A stretch of DNA of 64,000 nucleotides from Sulfuricurvum sp. (GCA_030693335.1 JAUYAU010000011.1:1-64000), one strand, 5' to 3'; counted from the stretch's first letter, positions 33,566 to 44,083 are shown. The notes: generated by a model not told the origin, from the sequence alone. Numbers and translations are program-made.

Positions 33566-36124
33566 TTAGATACTGAGCCATTTTGAGAGGACATTTTGCA
33601 ATGCGATTTTATCGATCGGTTTGGCGACAAAGTCGTTCATTCCGGCTTCTTGTGCCAGTAAAAGATCGTCTTGCAATACTGCGGCACTCAGGGCGATAAT
33701 AGGAAGATTGGCAAAACCTTGCAGTTTACGGATCTCTTTGGTTGCTGTGAGCCCATCCATAACGGGCATTTGCATGTCCATCAAAATGGCATCAAAGGTT
33801 TCTCTCTGTACCATCTCCACCGCCTCTAGGCCGTTGTTGGCGATGGAACAAGTGATTCCCATTTGTTTGAGGCGCTCTGAGGCTACGAGTTGGTTGAGAT
33901 CGTTGTCTTCTACGAGCAATAAGTGCCATTGTTTGTGATTTGGAAGGGAAGAGATGTCGCTTTGGGTTGTTTTTTGGCTTGATTCGTCACTGGCGGCATG
34001 CTCAAAGATCGCAGTAAACGTAAAAGTACTTCCCTCTCCCGAGACACTCTCTACCGTGATCTCACCCTCCATGAGGTCTACGAGCTCTTTGGTAATCATC
34101 AGCCCCAACCCTGAACCGCCGTATTTTCGTGTGAAGGAGGTATCAACCTGGGAGAACGGCTGGAAGAGGGCGGTTTGCTCCTGTTTACTCATTCCGATAC
34201 CGCTGTCGCTGATACTAAAGGTGAGTTTGTTGCGGTCTTCTTGAGGTGTGGCGCTAATGGAGATACGGACATAGCCTGATTCGGTAAATTTGAGTGCATT
34301 TACGGTGAGATTGGCCAAAATCTGCTGTAAACGCAACGGGTCCCCGATGAGCGTGCGAGGAACGTTATCTTCGATGTGTGTTTCGAGAGAGAGATGTTTT
34401 TGTTCAGCTTTATAGGAGAGCATGGCGATAAGATTATTTATTAGATCATCTAAATTGAATGCGGTAGATTCGAGTTCCAGTTTGTGCGCTTCGATTTTGG
34501 AGTAGTCCAAGACATTATTGAGAACGTTTAACAGTGCGCGTGAAGCCGCTTCGGATTTGGTGAGATACTCATACTGCAAAGGATCAAGTTCTGTTTGAAG
34601 CAGCAGTTCGGTCAAACCGATGACCCCGTTGAGCGGTGTACGGATTTCGTGGGACATGTTGGCCAAAAAGTCACTTTTTATTTTGTTAGCACGTTCCGCT
34701 GCCTCTTTGGAGAGGGTGAGGCTTTGGGTGAGGTTTTTTTCCATCGTGATGTCGCGGTTGATGCCGATCATGTATTTAGGAATATGGTTCTCATCGTATT
34801 TGACAATAGCGGTTGCTTGCAGGTATTTTTCAGCCCCCATCAAATCATGGATGCGAAATGAAGTATCCAATGGGATACTGTTGTCAATGGCATCTTGCAA
34901 AGCCGCTTCCATTCTCTCCAGATCATCCGCATGGCAGCACGTTTGCCAAAACTCATAGGGAAGCATCATTTCACTTTGCCACTCTTGAATATCATAGAGC
35001 TTGTACATTTGGGCATCCCACACCAGAGTGTTATCGGTGAGGTTCCATACCCATATACCGATTCCAGCGGCATGCGTTGCGAGTTCCAAACGTGCGGAAG
35101 CTTCCAGCAGCGCATCATTTTTTAATTTTAAATCTTGCTGGAGGAGAATTTCATCCGTAACATCATGAACCGTACCGCGAGACCCCTCGGGTGTGCCGTC
35201 CTGAGCGTAAAAATTTTCCCCTTGTTCACGGACGTATTTGATACGGCCATCACGCATCAAAAGCCTGTGAATATAGTTGTAGGTTGTATGATCATCGAGG
35301 CTGCGCTGGTATGCTTCGTTAACGATCTCTCGATCTTCGGGATGAATAGCGTTTAAAAACCCTTCGTACGTGGGTTCGTGCATTTTTGGATCGAGTTCAA
35401 AGAGTTGATAAATCTCATCAGACCACTCCAGCTCTCCTGTGAGCAGATTCAGATGCCAGCTTCCGAGTTTGGCGATTTTTTGCGCTTCATTGAGGTGCTG
35501 GGTTATCATAGCTATTTTTTGTGTGTATTTATCATGATCGCTGATGTCTCGTACGAATGCGATGTTGTATTCTGTATCCCCATAGGCGACGATTCGCACG
35601 CTGGCTTCAGCAGGAAATTCACTGCCGTCTTTGCATTTTATGACGGCGTAGTCTGTGAGTTTTCCTGCCTTTTTGAGCTCTGTGAGGTGTTCCATGAAGG
35701 ACTCGTTTGGTTTAAGCGGACGGCGGAATCCTTCCATCCCTATCGTTTGCATCTCCTCTAGAGTATAGCCCAATGTTTTTAGAGCGGTTTGGTTGACGTA
35801 GTGGATATGAGCGTCTTTTAGCCGGATGACGAAAATCATCTGGTTGGAATCATCGATGAGGGAGTTGAGCATTTCGAGTTCAGTGTGTCTGGCTGTCAAT
35901 ATTTGTTGGTTGCGGATAAAGTTTAGGAACACGAGGAAGACAATAAAATTTAGAATAAATCCGATGGTTCCAATAAAATAGGCTTCAAAAGGGTGATCTT
36001 GGTAAAAATGGTAGGTAATATAAGTGATGAAAGCAGTAGAAATTATGAAAAAAAGATAAGCACTCTTTTTTGAATGGACTAAACGACACTCTTTGTAATG
36101 CTTTGGTTTATCATTAAATGCCAT
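33566..36124 (-). CDS. Hybrid sensor histidine kinase, PAS-PAS-PAS-HisKA-HATPase-REC
   Basis: An 852-residue inner-membrane kinase with two membrane segments near the N-terminus (about 20-40 and 46-70) and little periplasmic sequence. Three PAS domains follow (about 85-205, 220-335 and 345-470; the first has YVNQTALKTLGYTLEEM). HisKA carries phosphorylatable H492 (FLANMSHEIRTPLNG). The HATPase domain has SDSGIGM and GSGLGL. A receiver follows with D783 (ILMDMQMPVMDG). The input is probably cytoplasmic or membrane-linked. As the last gene of a four-gene minus-strand group, it may feed the neighbouring regulators. Confidence 0.9.
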   Translation of the reverse strand: MAFNDKPKHYKECRLVHSKKSAYLFFIISTAFITYITYHFYQDHPFEAYFIGTIGFILNFIVFLVFLNFIRNQQILTARHTELEMLNSLIDDSNQMIFVIRLKDAHIHYVNQTALKTLGYTLEEMQTIGMEGFRRPLKPNESFMEHLTELKKAGKLTDYAVIKCKDGSEFPAEASVRIVAYGDTEYNIAFVRDISDHDKYTQKIAMITQHLNEAQKIAKLGSWHLNLLTGELEWSDEIYQLFELDPKMHEPTYEGFLNAIHPEDREIVNEAYQRSLDDHTTYNYIHRLLMRDGRIKYVREQGENFYAQDGTPEGSRGTVHDVTDEILLQQDLKLKNDALLEASARLELATHAAGIGIWVWNLTDNTLVWDAQMYKLYDIQEWQSEMMLPYEFWQTCCHADDLERMEAALQDAIDNSIPLDTSFRIHDLMGAEKYLQATAIVKYDENHIPKYMIGINRDITMEKNLTQSLTLSKEAAERANKIKSDFLANMSHEIRTPLNGVIGLTELLLQTELDPLQYEYLTKSEAASRALLNVLNNVLDYSKIEAHKLELESTAFNLDDLINNLIAMLSYKAEQKHLSLETHIEDNVPRTLIGDPLRLQQILANLTVNALKFTESGYVRISISATPQEDRNKLTFSISDSGIGMSKQEQTALFQPFSQVDTSFTRKYGGSGLGLMITKELVDLMEGEITVESVSGEGSTFTFTAIFEHAASDESSQKTTQSDISSLPNHKQWHLLLVEDNDLNQLVASERLKQMGITCSIANNGLEAVEMVQRETFDAILMDMQMPVMDGLTATKEIRKLQGFANLPIIALSAAVLQDDLLLAQEAGMNDFVAKPIDKIALQNVLSKWLSI

Positions 36125-36159
36125 CTGAATTCTTTTCCTGCAATATTATTGGTTAAGAG

Positions 36160-37473
36160 TTAAAAAAACTCAAATCCATCACCGTCGTCCAAATTGACAT
36201 CTTCGGGAGGAGAGAGAAACGACTGTACCATTTGGATGTTCGAAATAATCGAGGCATCCATATAGTTGACCGATGGGGCGCCATCGTAAAAAACACTTTT
36301 AAGCCATATTATCAGATCGTTGTTGAAACTTTTGCACAATGCAGACATTTGCGGTGCCATTTCGATAAAAACTTTTTCATCTTGCTGTATGATGGTGGTC
36401 AAATCACGTATTGCCATCCCCAATGTTTGGGTTTGGCTGTAAAGCATCAGGATACTGGAGGTGCGCTCAAAAGCGTTGACGATTTGGTCAACATCATCTA
36501 CGTTGAGCTCGTTGCTTCCCATCCACATGAACTGGGTTGCAAGTTCATTGAGTTTTAGCTCCAGCGAGGTTAAGTCTTCGGATTCCATAAAATTAAACTT
36601 TTGGAGTATTTCGATTTCCTTTTTGTAGACTACCTGTTCTTTTGGTTTTTGCGTAACGGTTGTTTCGGATTTAACTTCTCTAATAACCTCAGGCTTAGGA
36701 GTACGCAGTTCTTTGGCTACTTGAAACGAGAGGAGATTGGATTCGAATTTATAAACCGCATTTTCAAGCGATTTTTCGATGAGTTGGGTGATTTTTTGGG
36801 CAGGGAGTATTTTGGTGTTTAGAATGGAGAAAAAATAAAAGGCATCGTTTTCTTCCATGATGATTTGGGGCTGTACTTTTTTGGAGAGCATCGCGCTGCT
36901 TAGCTGGTAGATAAAACGGATAAGATCACTCAAAAAGTTCGTCCGAACGCTGTCTTTGATGGTAACTAGCATGGATTCCCACAGTTGGGCCAAATCTTCT
37001 TCGTTTTCGAGCAAATAGGTCGTTTTATAACAAAAGATCGCATTGGTAAATGGATTAATGCTTTGTTTGGTGCTCACCGAACCATGGGAGTTGCTCATGA
37101 TGTTGAGATAAAGGTCCAAACGGCGTTTGAATACATCGGGCTGAATGGGTTTGATAAAATAGTCTTTTGCGCCGTTGCGCAGTGCCTGGATTTGGTTTTC
37201 CTCATCTCCTTGGGTAGAAACAATGACGATGATCGCATCCGGCTGTATTTGGCTGATGTGTTTGGTTGCTTCGATACCGTTCATGTGCGGCATTAAAATA
37301 TCCATAAAAATCAAATCAAATTTTTCATCCTGACATAAGACGAGGGCTTCAACACCGTTATTGGCGGTTTTGATGTGCATCGTTTTGTCATGCTGCTCGC
37401 AATATTGGTTGATGTATGCTTCTAAAATGGTTTGATTGAGACTTTGATCATCTACGATGAGTATTTTTTTCAT
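36160..37473 (-). CDS. Response regulator with unrecognised helical output region
   Basis: A 437-residue protein. Residues 1-125 are a receiver with D58 (LIFMDILMPHMNGIE), the DD pair near D8-D9, and K108-type lysine in DYFIKPIQ. The remaining 310 residues are mostly helical and show no DNA-binding, enzyme or GGDEF/EAL motif I can identify. The protein ends in an acidic-aromatic tail (DDGDGFEFF). It lies 5 bases after the HD-GYP gene stop on the same strand, so a phosphorylation-controlled protein-protein role within this cluster is plausible. Confidence 0.82.
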   Translation of the reverse strand: MKKILIVDDQSLNQTILEAYINQYCEQHDKTMHIKTANNGVEALVLCQDEKFDLIFMDILMPHMNGIEATKHISQIQPDAIIVIVSTQGDEENQIQALRNGAKDYFIKPIQPDVFKRRLDLYLNIMSNSHGSVSTKQSINPFTNAIFCYKTTYLLENEEDLAQLWESMLVTIKDSVRTNFLSDLIRFIYQLSSAMLSKKVQPQIIMEENDAFYFFSILNTKILPAQKITQLIEKSLENAVYKFESNLLSFQVAKELRTPKPEVIREVKSETTVTQKPKEQVVYKKEIEILQKFNFMESEDLTSLELKLNELATQFMWMGSNELNVDDVDQIVNAFERTSSILMLYSQTQTLGMAIRDLTTIIQQDEKVFIEMAPQMSALCKSFNNDLIIWLKSVFYDGAPSVNYMDASIISNIQMVQSFLSPPEDVNLDDGDGFEFF

Positions 37474-37478
37474 TTTGG

Positions 37479-38567
37479 CTAATCCTGATATCGGTTATGT
37501 ATGGCATGAACTTCATGTAAGTCAACGGTAAAAAGATCAATTAGAAGAGGATCAAAATGGATACCTGAATTTTGTTTTAAATAATCGATTGCTTCGTCAA
37601 ATGACCACGCTTTTTTGTAGGGACGCACAGAGGTGAGGGCATCGAAAACATCGGCAATGGCAACAATACGACCATACAACGGGATTGCTTCACCTGAAAG
37701 CCCTTGGGGATATCCGCTTCCGTCGTATTTTTCATGATGGGTTGCGGCGATGATGTGGCCTGCCTGCAAATACGGGCTCGTGGAATTTTGGAGAATGTCT
37801 GCCCCGATGTCGGCGTGCTTGCGCATGATATTCATCTCATGATCATTGAGCTTTCCGGGTTTGAGGAGGATATTGTCGGGAGTTCCGACTTTTCCCAAAT
37901 CGTGCAAGGGGGCTGCAAAGTGCAGAATGTTTTGCTCGGCTTCATCAAGTTTCAGACGTTTTGCCATGAGCACGGCATAGCCTGATACGCGTTTGACATG
38001 ATTTGAGGTCTCTTCATCTTTGTACTCAGCGGTGCGGGAGAGAACCCGCAGGGTTTCGTGCTCTTTTTGTTCCAATGTAATGTACGATTCGGTTAATTCT
38101 TCAATGGTTTTATGGAGACTCGCCGTGGCCTTGTCCACTTGAATGCGGAGGTATTTTTCTTGGTCGTTTAGGCGAACGATGGCTCTGCGCAGTTTGATGA
38201 AATTGCGGACACGGTTAAGGAGAATCGCTTTGTTAATCGGTTTTTTGATGAAGTCATTGACTCCGGCCATAAGTGCCTGAATTTGAACGGTGTCTTCGGC
38301 ATCGCTGGCAGTAACCATGATGATGGGAGCATCGGAGTCAATTCTTTTGACAGCGGCGGTGACTTCTATCCCATTCATCTCAGGCATCTCATAGTCGACG
38401 AGTACCATGTCAAACGGGTTTTTTTGCATGTATGCAATGGCAGCGAGAGGATCGGTGAAGTTGATAAATGTTGCATCGACCTCTTGCAAATAGGTTTCAA
38501 TCAAGAGCAGGTTCATGTCATTGTCATCAATGTTAATAATGACAAAGGGGTTATTGCAGCAGATCAT
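37479..38567 (-). CDS. Response regulator with HD-GYP c-di-GMP phosphodiesterase domain (RpfG-like)
   Basis: A 362-residue protein. Receiver at about 1-125 with D58 (MVLVDYEMPEMNG). A short coiled coil (about 135-175) leads to an HD-GYP domain (about 180-355) with LHDLGKVGTPDNILLKPGKL, the HHEKYDGSGYP motif and IADVFDALTS. All motif residues needed for metal binding appear present, so hydrolysis of c-di-GMP to GMP is likely. Its ATG overlaps the upstream kinase stop by 4 bases, and that kinase is the likely phosphate source. Confidence 0.92.
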   Translation of the reverse strand: MICCNNPFVIINIDDNDMNLLLIETYLQEVDATFINFTDPLAAIAYMQKNPFDMVLVDYEMPEMNGIEVTAAVKRIDSDAPIIMVTASDAEDTVQIQALMAGVNDFIKKPINKAILLNRVRNFIKLRRAIVRLNDQEKYLRIQVDKATASLHKTIEELTESYITLEQKEHETLRVLSRTAEYKDEETSNHVKRVSGYAVLMAKRLKLDEAEQNILHFAAPLHDLGKVGTPDNILLKPGKLNDHEMNIMRKHADIGADILQNSTSPYLQAGHIIAATHHEKYDGSGYPQGLSGEAIPLYGRIVAIADVFDALTSVRPYKKAWSFDEAIDYLKQNSGIHFDPLLIDLFTVDLHEVHAIHNRYQD

Positions 38568-41500
38568 ACGAGCTCGCTTTTCATTTGTAAAATGATTTTA
38601 TGTGTTTCTTCTCCCAACTGTGACAAACGATTTCTTTTTTCATCTGCCCCTAGAGCCGAAAGATCTTTTTCGAATGTTTCACACATCATACCCAACTCAT
38701 CAAGAAAGAGATTTCTTGAAATTCCTTTGAGGGAGTGAACGGCCATTCTTAATGCTTCGGCATCTTCATGCTCTTCTTTGAATTTGGTTAAAATCGCTTG
38801 GGAATTGGTAATGAATTTTTTGAATAAATTGACCACAATTTCCTCAGGTAATTCTATTTTTGAAGCAACAAATGAGGTCAAGCTTTGATTACCAGGGCTG
38901 ATAGAGGGCTTGGTATCTTTGTTTGAGATCGTTTGGGTAATGGCAATGGAGCTGAAGTAATCATTAAGCAATTTTGCAAGTTCAGATTTTCGCAACGGTT
39001 TGATCAGATACCCATCCAGCCCTTTGGAAAGATAATAAGTGATATTTTTGGCAACGGCATCGGCGCTTAGACCGATGACAGGGGTGTGTTTCGCCCCCGT
39101 TTCGTGTTCATATTGAAGTATTTGTCCGGTTGCGGTGATCCCGTCCATGTTGGGCATGTTGATGTCCATGAGGATGAGATCGTATTTGCCTGTCATGAAT
39201 TTTTTGACCGCCTGATAGCCATCATGCGCCAGATCATGTTCGATTTTAAACCGGTTTAACAGCTCTTCGATGTAGAGCTGATTGACCTCATTGTCTTCTG
39301 CGACGAGGATACGCAGACCCTCAAAGGTAACCTCCAGCGGTTCTTGGATAGATGCCTCAACGTGCTGATCATCGATTTCGAGTCGATTGGCAATGGTGGA
39401 CCAGCTGATCTCTTCATTCAAATAGGTTACATTTGCGCCCGAAAACTCTGTAGAGTATGTGCTCCTATGGGAGGGGATGATAAATATTTTAGCGTGTGTA
39501 AAGCGTTTGATCATGTCGTGTATCTCTTGGACACTCATCATGTCCATGAAGGCAATGATGTGATTTTTGGCTTCATCAACGAGCGTATCGAGGGTACTGT
39601 CTCTAAAAATATGAGAGTCACAGCAGGCAAATCGGTGGAGATAGCGTTCTACGAGTAAAAAACGTTCAGTCGGTTTTTCCTGCGGCAAATACAAATGGGT
39701 TGTGTGGACTTGGCACTGGTAACTTGGGGTTTGTGCATTGTAGGAAAACTCAAAGAGGACGTTGAAAACGCTTCCGTTTCCAAACGTACTTTTAAATGAT
39801 ATTTTGCCATTCATCGCGGCAATAACACGTGTCACGATGTTCAGACCCAATCCTGTACCGCCAAATTCACGGGCGATGGAGTTGTCTGCTTGAACAAACG
39901 GTTTGAAAATATCGGCTTTGTGCTGGGGGCGCACACCGATTCCCTCATCGGCTACGGTCATTCCAATCGTGACTTTTTTGTTTGCGGTTTTGAGACTTTT
40001 AATCCGAACGTAGACTTTTTTACCGCCTGGGGTAAATTTGATTGCGTTGCTGAGCAGATTGATGAGCACTTGTTTGAGGCGCAAGAAATCAACCTCCACG
40101 GTTGTTGGAAGTTTTGGATCGATGAATACGAGCAGATCCACCTCTTTTTTATGGGCAATGGAATAAAAAGGGTAGATGATCGATTCTAGTTCACCAATGA
40201 TGTTGATGGGTTCGAGATGCAGCTCCAGTTCCTCGCGGTCAAATTTCATGACGTCCAAAATATCGTTGATGATTTGACGCAGGGTTTCTCCGCTGTATTC
40301 AATCGTTTTGAGGTATTTTTTCTGCTGTTCGTCCAGCGGTGTTTCCGAGAGCAGTTCGGCAAATCCTAAAATACCGTTGAGCGGTGTGCGTATCTCATGA
40401 CTCATGGTGGCCAAAAATCGGCTTTCGGCTTCTGAGGATGCTTTTGCCTCGCGAAGCGCACGGTTGAGGCTGGTAATGTCTTCAAAGGAGACGAGGTAAC
40501 AGATCCCTTTGGTGAAATGGTTGTCCTGTATTTTTTCGACGTGGACGGCAAAGACATGATGGTTGAAAAAACGGTCCTTCATTGCTACTTTTATGAGCTG
40601 ACCGCGCATCTCGTACAAACGGTCCAAACAGACCAAACGCTCATTGTTATCGATATGAAAGAGATCGTCCGCATCCAAGAAAAGATCACTGAGATTTTTG
40701 AATCCGCACTCTTTTGGATCCAGACTTTTGATCCCTAAAAACTCCATAAAACTTTTATTGGACTGTATGACCCCTTTGGATTTGTCTACCATACAAATGA
40801 GACTTGTTTGGGCATCGAGAACGTTTTGGATACGGCGGCGCTGTTCCTCTATCTCATGCTGCTTTTCGATGAACGGAGTGATGTCATGGCGGATACTGAT
40901 GTACTCGACGATTTGATCATTGCTATCCATAATTGCCGAAATGGTGGAGTCAACATAGTAGCTGCTGCCGTCTTTGCGTCTGTTTTTGATGATTCCGCGA
41001 AACATTTTTTTGTTTTGGATGGTTTCCCACATTTGTTCAAAAAAGAGAGGATAGTTTTCAGGATGACGGACAATATTGTGCGGTGAGCCGATGAGCTCTT
41101 TTCTGGTGTATCCGGTAATTTCGCAAAAGGCGTCGTTGACGTAAGTGATGATTCCTCTGGGATCGGCTTTGGAGACAATGGAACTTTTGTCAATCATTGC
41201 CTTGAGCTGGTTTGAGAGATTTTGCTCTTGATGGCGTATTTGTTTGTTAATTTGGTAATCGAGGTGATGGGTGATTTTGGAGAGCAATTTTTCATAAGAG
41301 TAGGGGCGAACTAAAATACTGTTGATTCCCATACGGTAAAATTTTGAGCTGTAGTGCGTTTGTGCTTCGTTTAGAAGTAAAATGATCGGTATATCAGAGA
41401 GTTTAGTAGTACGGACAAAACGGATCATAGCAAGTGTCTCGTCTATGTGCGGGCTTGTTAAATCAAGAACGATTAAATCAGGCAGTTCGTGGGAATTATC

Positions 41501-42031
41501 GTTCCATTTTTCCATAAGGGCAGAGCATGACGCTAAAAAACAGAGCCGATAGCCTCGATGAGAAACAAGCTGCTTGAATTTTTGTTGAGCAAAATTGCTG
41601 CCGCCAATCATGGTTACGTGATAGTTTGCATTATTTCGGATGGCTTCAAATAAACGGACAAGCTCTTCTGCAATCTCTTCGGAGGGATCATTCTTGGAAA
41701 AGTACTCTAAAACTCCGCTTTCAAATAAATATTCACGTCGTTGGGGGCTGTCGTCTGATGTATTGATGATTACCCCTGCTGCATCAGGACGCTGCAGATA
41801 TTCGCGGAGTTGAAATTCATTACACAATTCATAAACGGGATCGATGAGGATATAATCGAGCCGTTGAGCGATAACATCTGCAATTTCATCTGATGAGAAT
41901 GCCTGTGCTACGGTATAGCCCAATGCGCGAAGCTTGTTAGCAATATTGTTATTAAGAGCTTCATCTGAATCGATGAGCGCAACCGTATAATCACAGTTAT
42001 AAAAAGGTGTAAAAGCGTTTAAACTATTCAT
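38564..42031 (-). CDS. Multi-domain hybrid histidine kinase with Aer-type PAS and HPt domain
   Basis: An 1155-residue soluble kinase. It begins with two receiver-like domains (about 15-125, D64 in LIDPVYE; about 135-255, with VLDLTSPHIDE). The first PAS domain (about 280-385) contains GSPHNIVRHPE, the signature of Aer-like FAD-binding redox PAS domains. A second PAS follows (about 395-510). HisKA has H545 (FLATMSHEIRTPLNG); the HATPase domain has ADEGIGV and GTGLGL. A third receiver (about 905-1025) and a C-terminal HPt with H1099 (AVHSLKGISRN) complete a phosphorelay. It overlaps the HD-GYP regulator and starts 30 bases after nasA. Confidence 0.9.
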   Translation of the reverse strand: MNSLNAFTPFYNCDYTVALIDSDEALNNNIANKLRALGYTVAQAFSSDEIADVIAQRLDYILIDPVYELCNEFQLREYLQRPDAAGVIINTSDDSPQRREYLFESGVLEYFSKNDPSEEIAEELVRLFEAIRNNANYHVTMIGGSNFAQQKFKQLVSHRGYRLCFLASCSALMEKWNDNSHELPDLIVLDLTSPHIDETLAMIRFVRTTKLSDIPIILLLNEAQTHYSSKFYRMGINSILVRPYSYEKLLSKITHHLDYQINKQIRHQEQNLSNQLKAMIDKSSIVSKADPRGIITYVNDAFCEITGYTRKELIGSPHNIVRHPENYPLFFEQMWETIQNKKMFRGIIKNRRKDGSSYYVDSTISAIMDSNDQIVEYISIRHDITPFIEKQHEIEEQRRRIQNVLDAQTSLICMVDKSKGVIQSNKSFMEFLGIKSLDPKECGFKNLSDLFLDADDLFHIDNNERLVCLDRLYEMRGQLIKVAMKDRFFNHHVFAVHVEKIQDNHFTKGICYLVSFEDITSLNRALREAKASSEAESRFLATMSHEIRTPLNGILGFAELLSETPLDEQQKKYLKTIEYSGETLRQIINDILDVMKFDREELELHLEPINIIGELESIIYPFYSIAHKKEVDLLVFIDPKLPTTVEVDFLRLKQVLINLLSNAIKFTPGGKKVYVRIKSLKTANKKVTIGMTVADEGIGVRPQHKADIFKPFVQADNSIAREFGGTGLGLNIVTRVIAAMNGKISFKSTFGNGSVFNVLFEFSYNAQTPSYQCQVHTTHLYLPQEKPTERFLLVERYLHRFACCDSHIFRDSTLDTLVDEAKNHIIAFMDMMSVQEIHDMIKRFTHAKIFIIPSHRSTYSTEFSGANVTYLNEEISWSTIANRLEIDDQHVEASIQEPLEVTFEGLRILVAEDNEVNQLYIEELLNRFKIEHDLAHDGYQAVKKFMTGKYDLILMDINMPNMDGITATGQILQYEHETGAKHTPVIGLSADAVAKNITYYLSKGLDGYLIKPLRKSELAKLLNDYFSSIAITQTISNKDTKPSISPGNQSLTSFVASKIELPEEIVVNLFKKFITNSQAILTKFKEEHEDAEALRMAVHSLKGISRNLFLDELGMMCETFEKDLSALGADEKRNRLSQLGEETHKIILQMKSELV

Positions 42032-42061
42032 GGCTTAATTCTATCATTATTTTTTGAGATA

Positions 42062-44083
42062 TCAAAATTTATTTAGGGTGACTTTTGCTGATTTGAATGC
42101 GGTTTGGAATGAAAAAGGGTCGTGTACGGCAGGGACTAAAGTATTAATAGGAGCGCTGGAATACCCAAACGGAGAAAAAAGGTGTTTTGGCGCCAAATCA
42201 CCAAAACGAACCATCAGTTCCAAAGAACCCAATGCGTTAGAGATTTTGATTTTATCTCCTTGCCGGATATTCATCTCCTGTGCTTCACTGCCGTTCATAA
42301 GCAGATACGGTTCTTCTTCATCTTTGAGCAGTTCGCCAACCAATCCTGTACGGGTCATAGTGTGCCACTGTTTTTTAGTACGTCCGGTGATGAGAACGAA
42401 CTCTTTTTCTCCCAATGAGAGAGAGGAAGAAACGATGGGATGAAACTGCACTTTGGTCGAGGCTGTTGCAAATACTTCATCGCTATAAAGTCTTTCTCCG
42501 CCCCATTGGTAGGACAAGGTGTCGTAATCTTGGGTACTTTGATCGCATAAACGGTTGGATGTGAGCTGTTTGTACTCATTAAAGACCGAAGCCGTATCCG
42601 GATAATCAAAACCTGCTATTCCCAATGCTTTTGCAACGTCACAGATGATTTCTATGTCACTTTTGGTTCCCCATGGAGCTTGCTTAAACGGTCGTACGCG
42701 TTTGATGAAACGTTCGGAATTGGTCATGCTTCCCTCTTTTTCTCCCCATGAATGTGTTGGAAGAATCAAGTTTGCCATGGATGCCGTTTGGCTCATAACG
42801 CAATCTTGAACGACCAAAAAAAGATCGGTATGGTTGAGCGCACGTTGGGTCTTTTGGACATCAGGAAGGGTGATGAGCGGATTGGTGCATGCTACCCATA
42901 AGAATTTTGTTTTATTTTCTAAAATCGAATCGATTGCATCATTGATGGTCATCCCCGGTGTGGGAGAGATATGATTTGGGCTTAGATTCCAATGGTGTTC
43001 GCAGGTTGTTCTGTGTGAAGCGTTGCGTACATCACGGTAACCTGGAAGAGCGTTGGAAAGATACCCTGTTTCACGTCCCCCCATCGCGTTTGGCTGACCT
43101 GTTAAAGAGATAGGGCATCCTTTATGCGCATTGAGGCGTCCGGTCGATAGGAAAAGATTGATAAAACCAATATTACGCATTACTCCATCGGTGGCTTGGT
43201 TGAGCCCTTGGCACCAAAAACCTACCACTTTTTTTTCAGAAGCGAGGGAGTCCAAGAGTATTTCGGCACTTTCTGAGGATATACCGCACAATCTAATCGC
43301 TTCTTCATAGGGTAAGGTCATGGCTTCGGAAAGTGTTTTTTCAAACCCTTGGGAAGCACGTCGGATAAACTCGAAATCGCATTTTCCTCGGCGATACAGT
43401 TCGGCTAAGAGTGCATTGTAAAGAGTCGTGTCACTGCCGCTGTGCAAACCTATCCAATGGTCGCTTTTTTGGGCCGTTTCGGTACGGATCGGGTCGATTG
43501 TAATGATCAGGGTTTGAGGATGGGCTTTTTTACGTGCCAATATACGTCGAAATACCACGGGATGCGCCCATGCAGGATTGGAGCCGCTGATGAGAATGAC
43601 ATCGGCATCATCAATGTCACGATAGTTTCCCACGGGACCATCGCTTCCGAAAACCATTTTGTGGGAAACTACCGCACTTGCCATGCACAGACGCGAGTTT
43701 GCATCGACGTTATTCGTCCCCAAATGTCCTTTGATGAGTTTGGTAAAGAGATAGCTCTCTTCGCTGAGCAGTTGTCCCGAGAGGTAAAAGTAGAGAGCTT
43801 CTGTTGGCAGGGATGTGATGTTCTTGGCAACGATACCAATCGCCTCATCCCAGCTGATAGGCTTGAACGGTTCGTATTTATGTTTACGATACATGGGTAC
43901 AGTGATCCGAGCGTCATTGAGCGCTTTTGCCATTTGAATCGGTTTGAAGCAGAGGTCACCTTGGGTAGATGGATTGGTCTTATCCCCTTTGACCTTATAG
44001 CTATCACCGGAGCACTCAACACTCAATGCACACCCTGTGCCGCAAAACGGACAGCCTGTTTGGATGGGCTCAATGGGTTTCAT
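42062..44083 (-). CDS. nasA: Assimilatory nitrate reductase catalytic subunit
   Basis: A 673-residue molybdopterin oxidoreductase. An N-terminal [4Fe-4S] site is formed by C11, C14, C18 and C45 (CPFCGTGC and DLCFKP). The candidate Mo-ligand cysteine is in NSRLCMASAVVSHK. The C-terminal dinucleotide-binding domain has LITGRTKKQWHTMTRTG. No Tat signal is present, so the enzyme is cytoplasmic, as expected for assimilation rather than Nap-type respiration. It reduces nitrate to nitrite. It overlaps nirA by 14 bases, and nitrite would pass to NirA. Length fits NarB/NasA of the ferredoxin-dependent, single-subunit type. Confidence 0.92.
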   Translation of the reverse strand: MKPIEPIQTGCPFCGTGCALSVECSGDSYKVKGDKTNPSTQGDLCFKPIQMAKALNDARITVPMYRKHKYEPFKPISWDEAIGIVAKNITSLPTEALYFYLSGQLLSEESYLFTKLIKGHLGTNNVDANSRLCMASAVVSHKMVFGSDGPVGNYRDIDDADVILISGSNPAWAHPVVFRRILARKKAHPQTLIITIDPIRTETAQKSDHWIGLHSGSDTTLYNALLAELYRRGKCDFEFIRRASQGFEKTLSEAMTLPYEEAIRLCGISSESAEILLDSLASEKKVVGFWCQGLNQATDGVMRNIGFINLFLSTGRLNAHKGCPISLTGQPNAMGGRETGYLSNALPGYRDVRNASHRTTCEHHWNLSPNHISPTPGMTINDAIDSILENKTKFLWVACTNPLITLPDVQKTQRALNHTDLFLVVQDCVMSQTASMANLILPTHSWGEKEGSMTNSERFIKRVRPFKQAPWGTKSDIEIICDVAKALGIAGFDYPDTASVFNEYKQLTSNRLCDQSTQDYDTLSYQWGGERLYSDEVFATASTKVQFHPIVSSSLSLGEKEFVLITGRTKKQWHTMTRTGLVGELLKDEEEPYLLMNGSEAQEMNIRQGDKIKISNALGSLELMVRFGDLAPKHLFSPFGYSSAPINTLVPAVHDPFSFQTAFKSAKVTLNKF

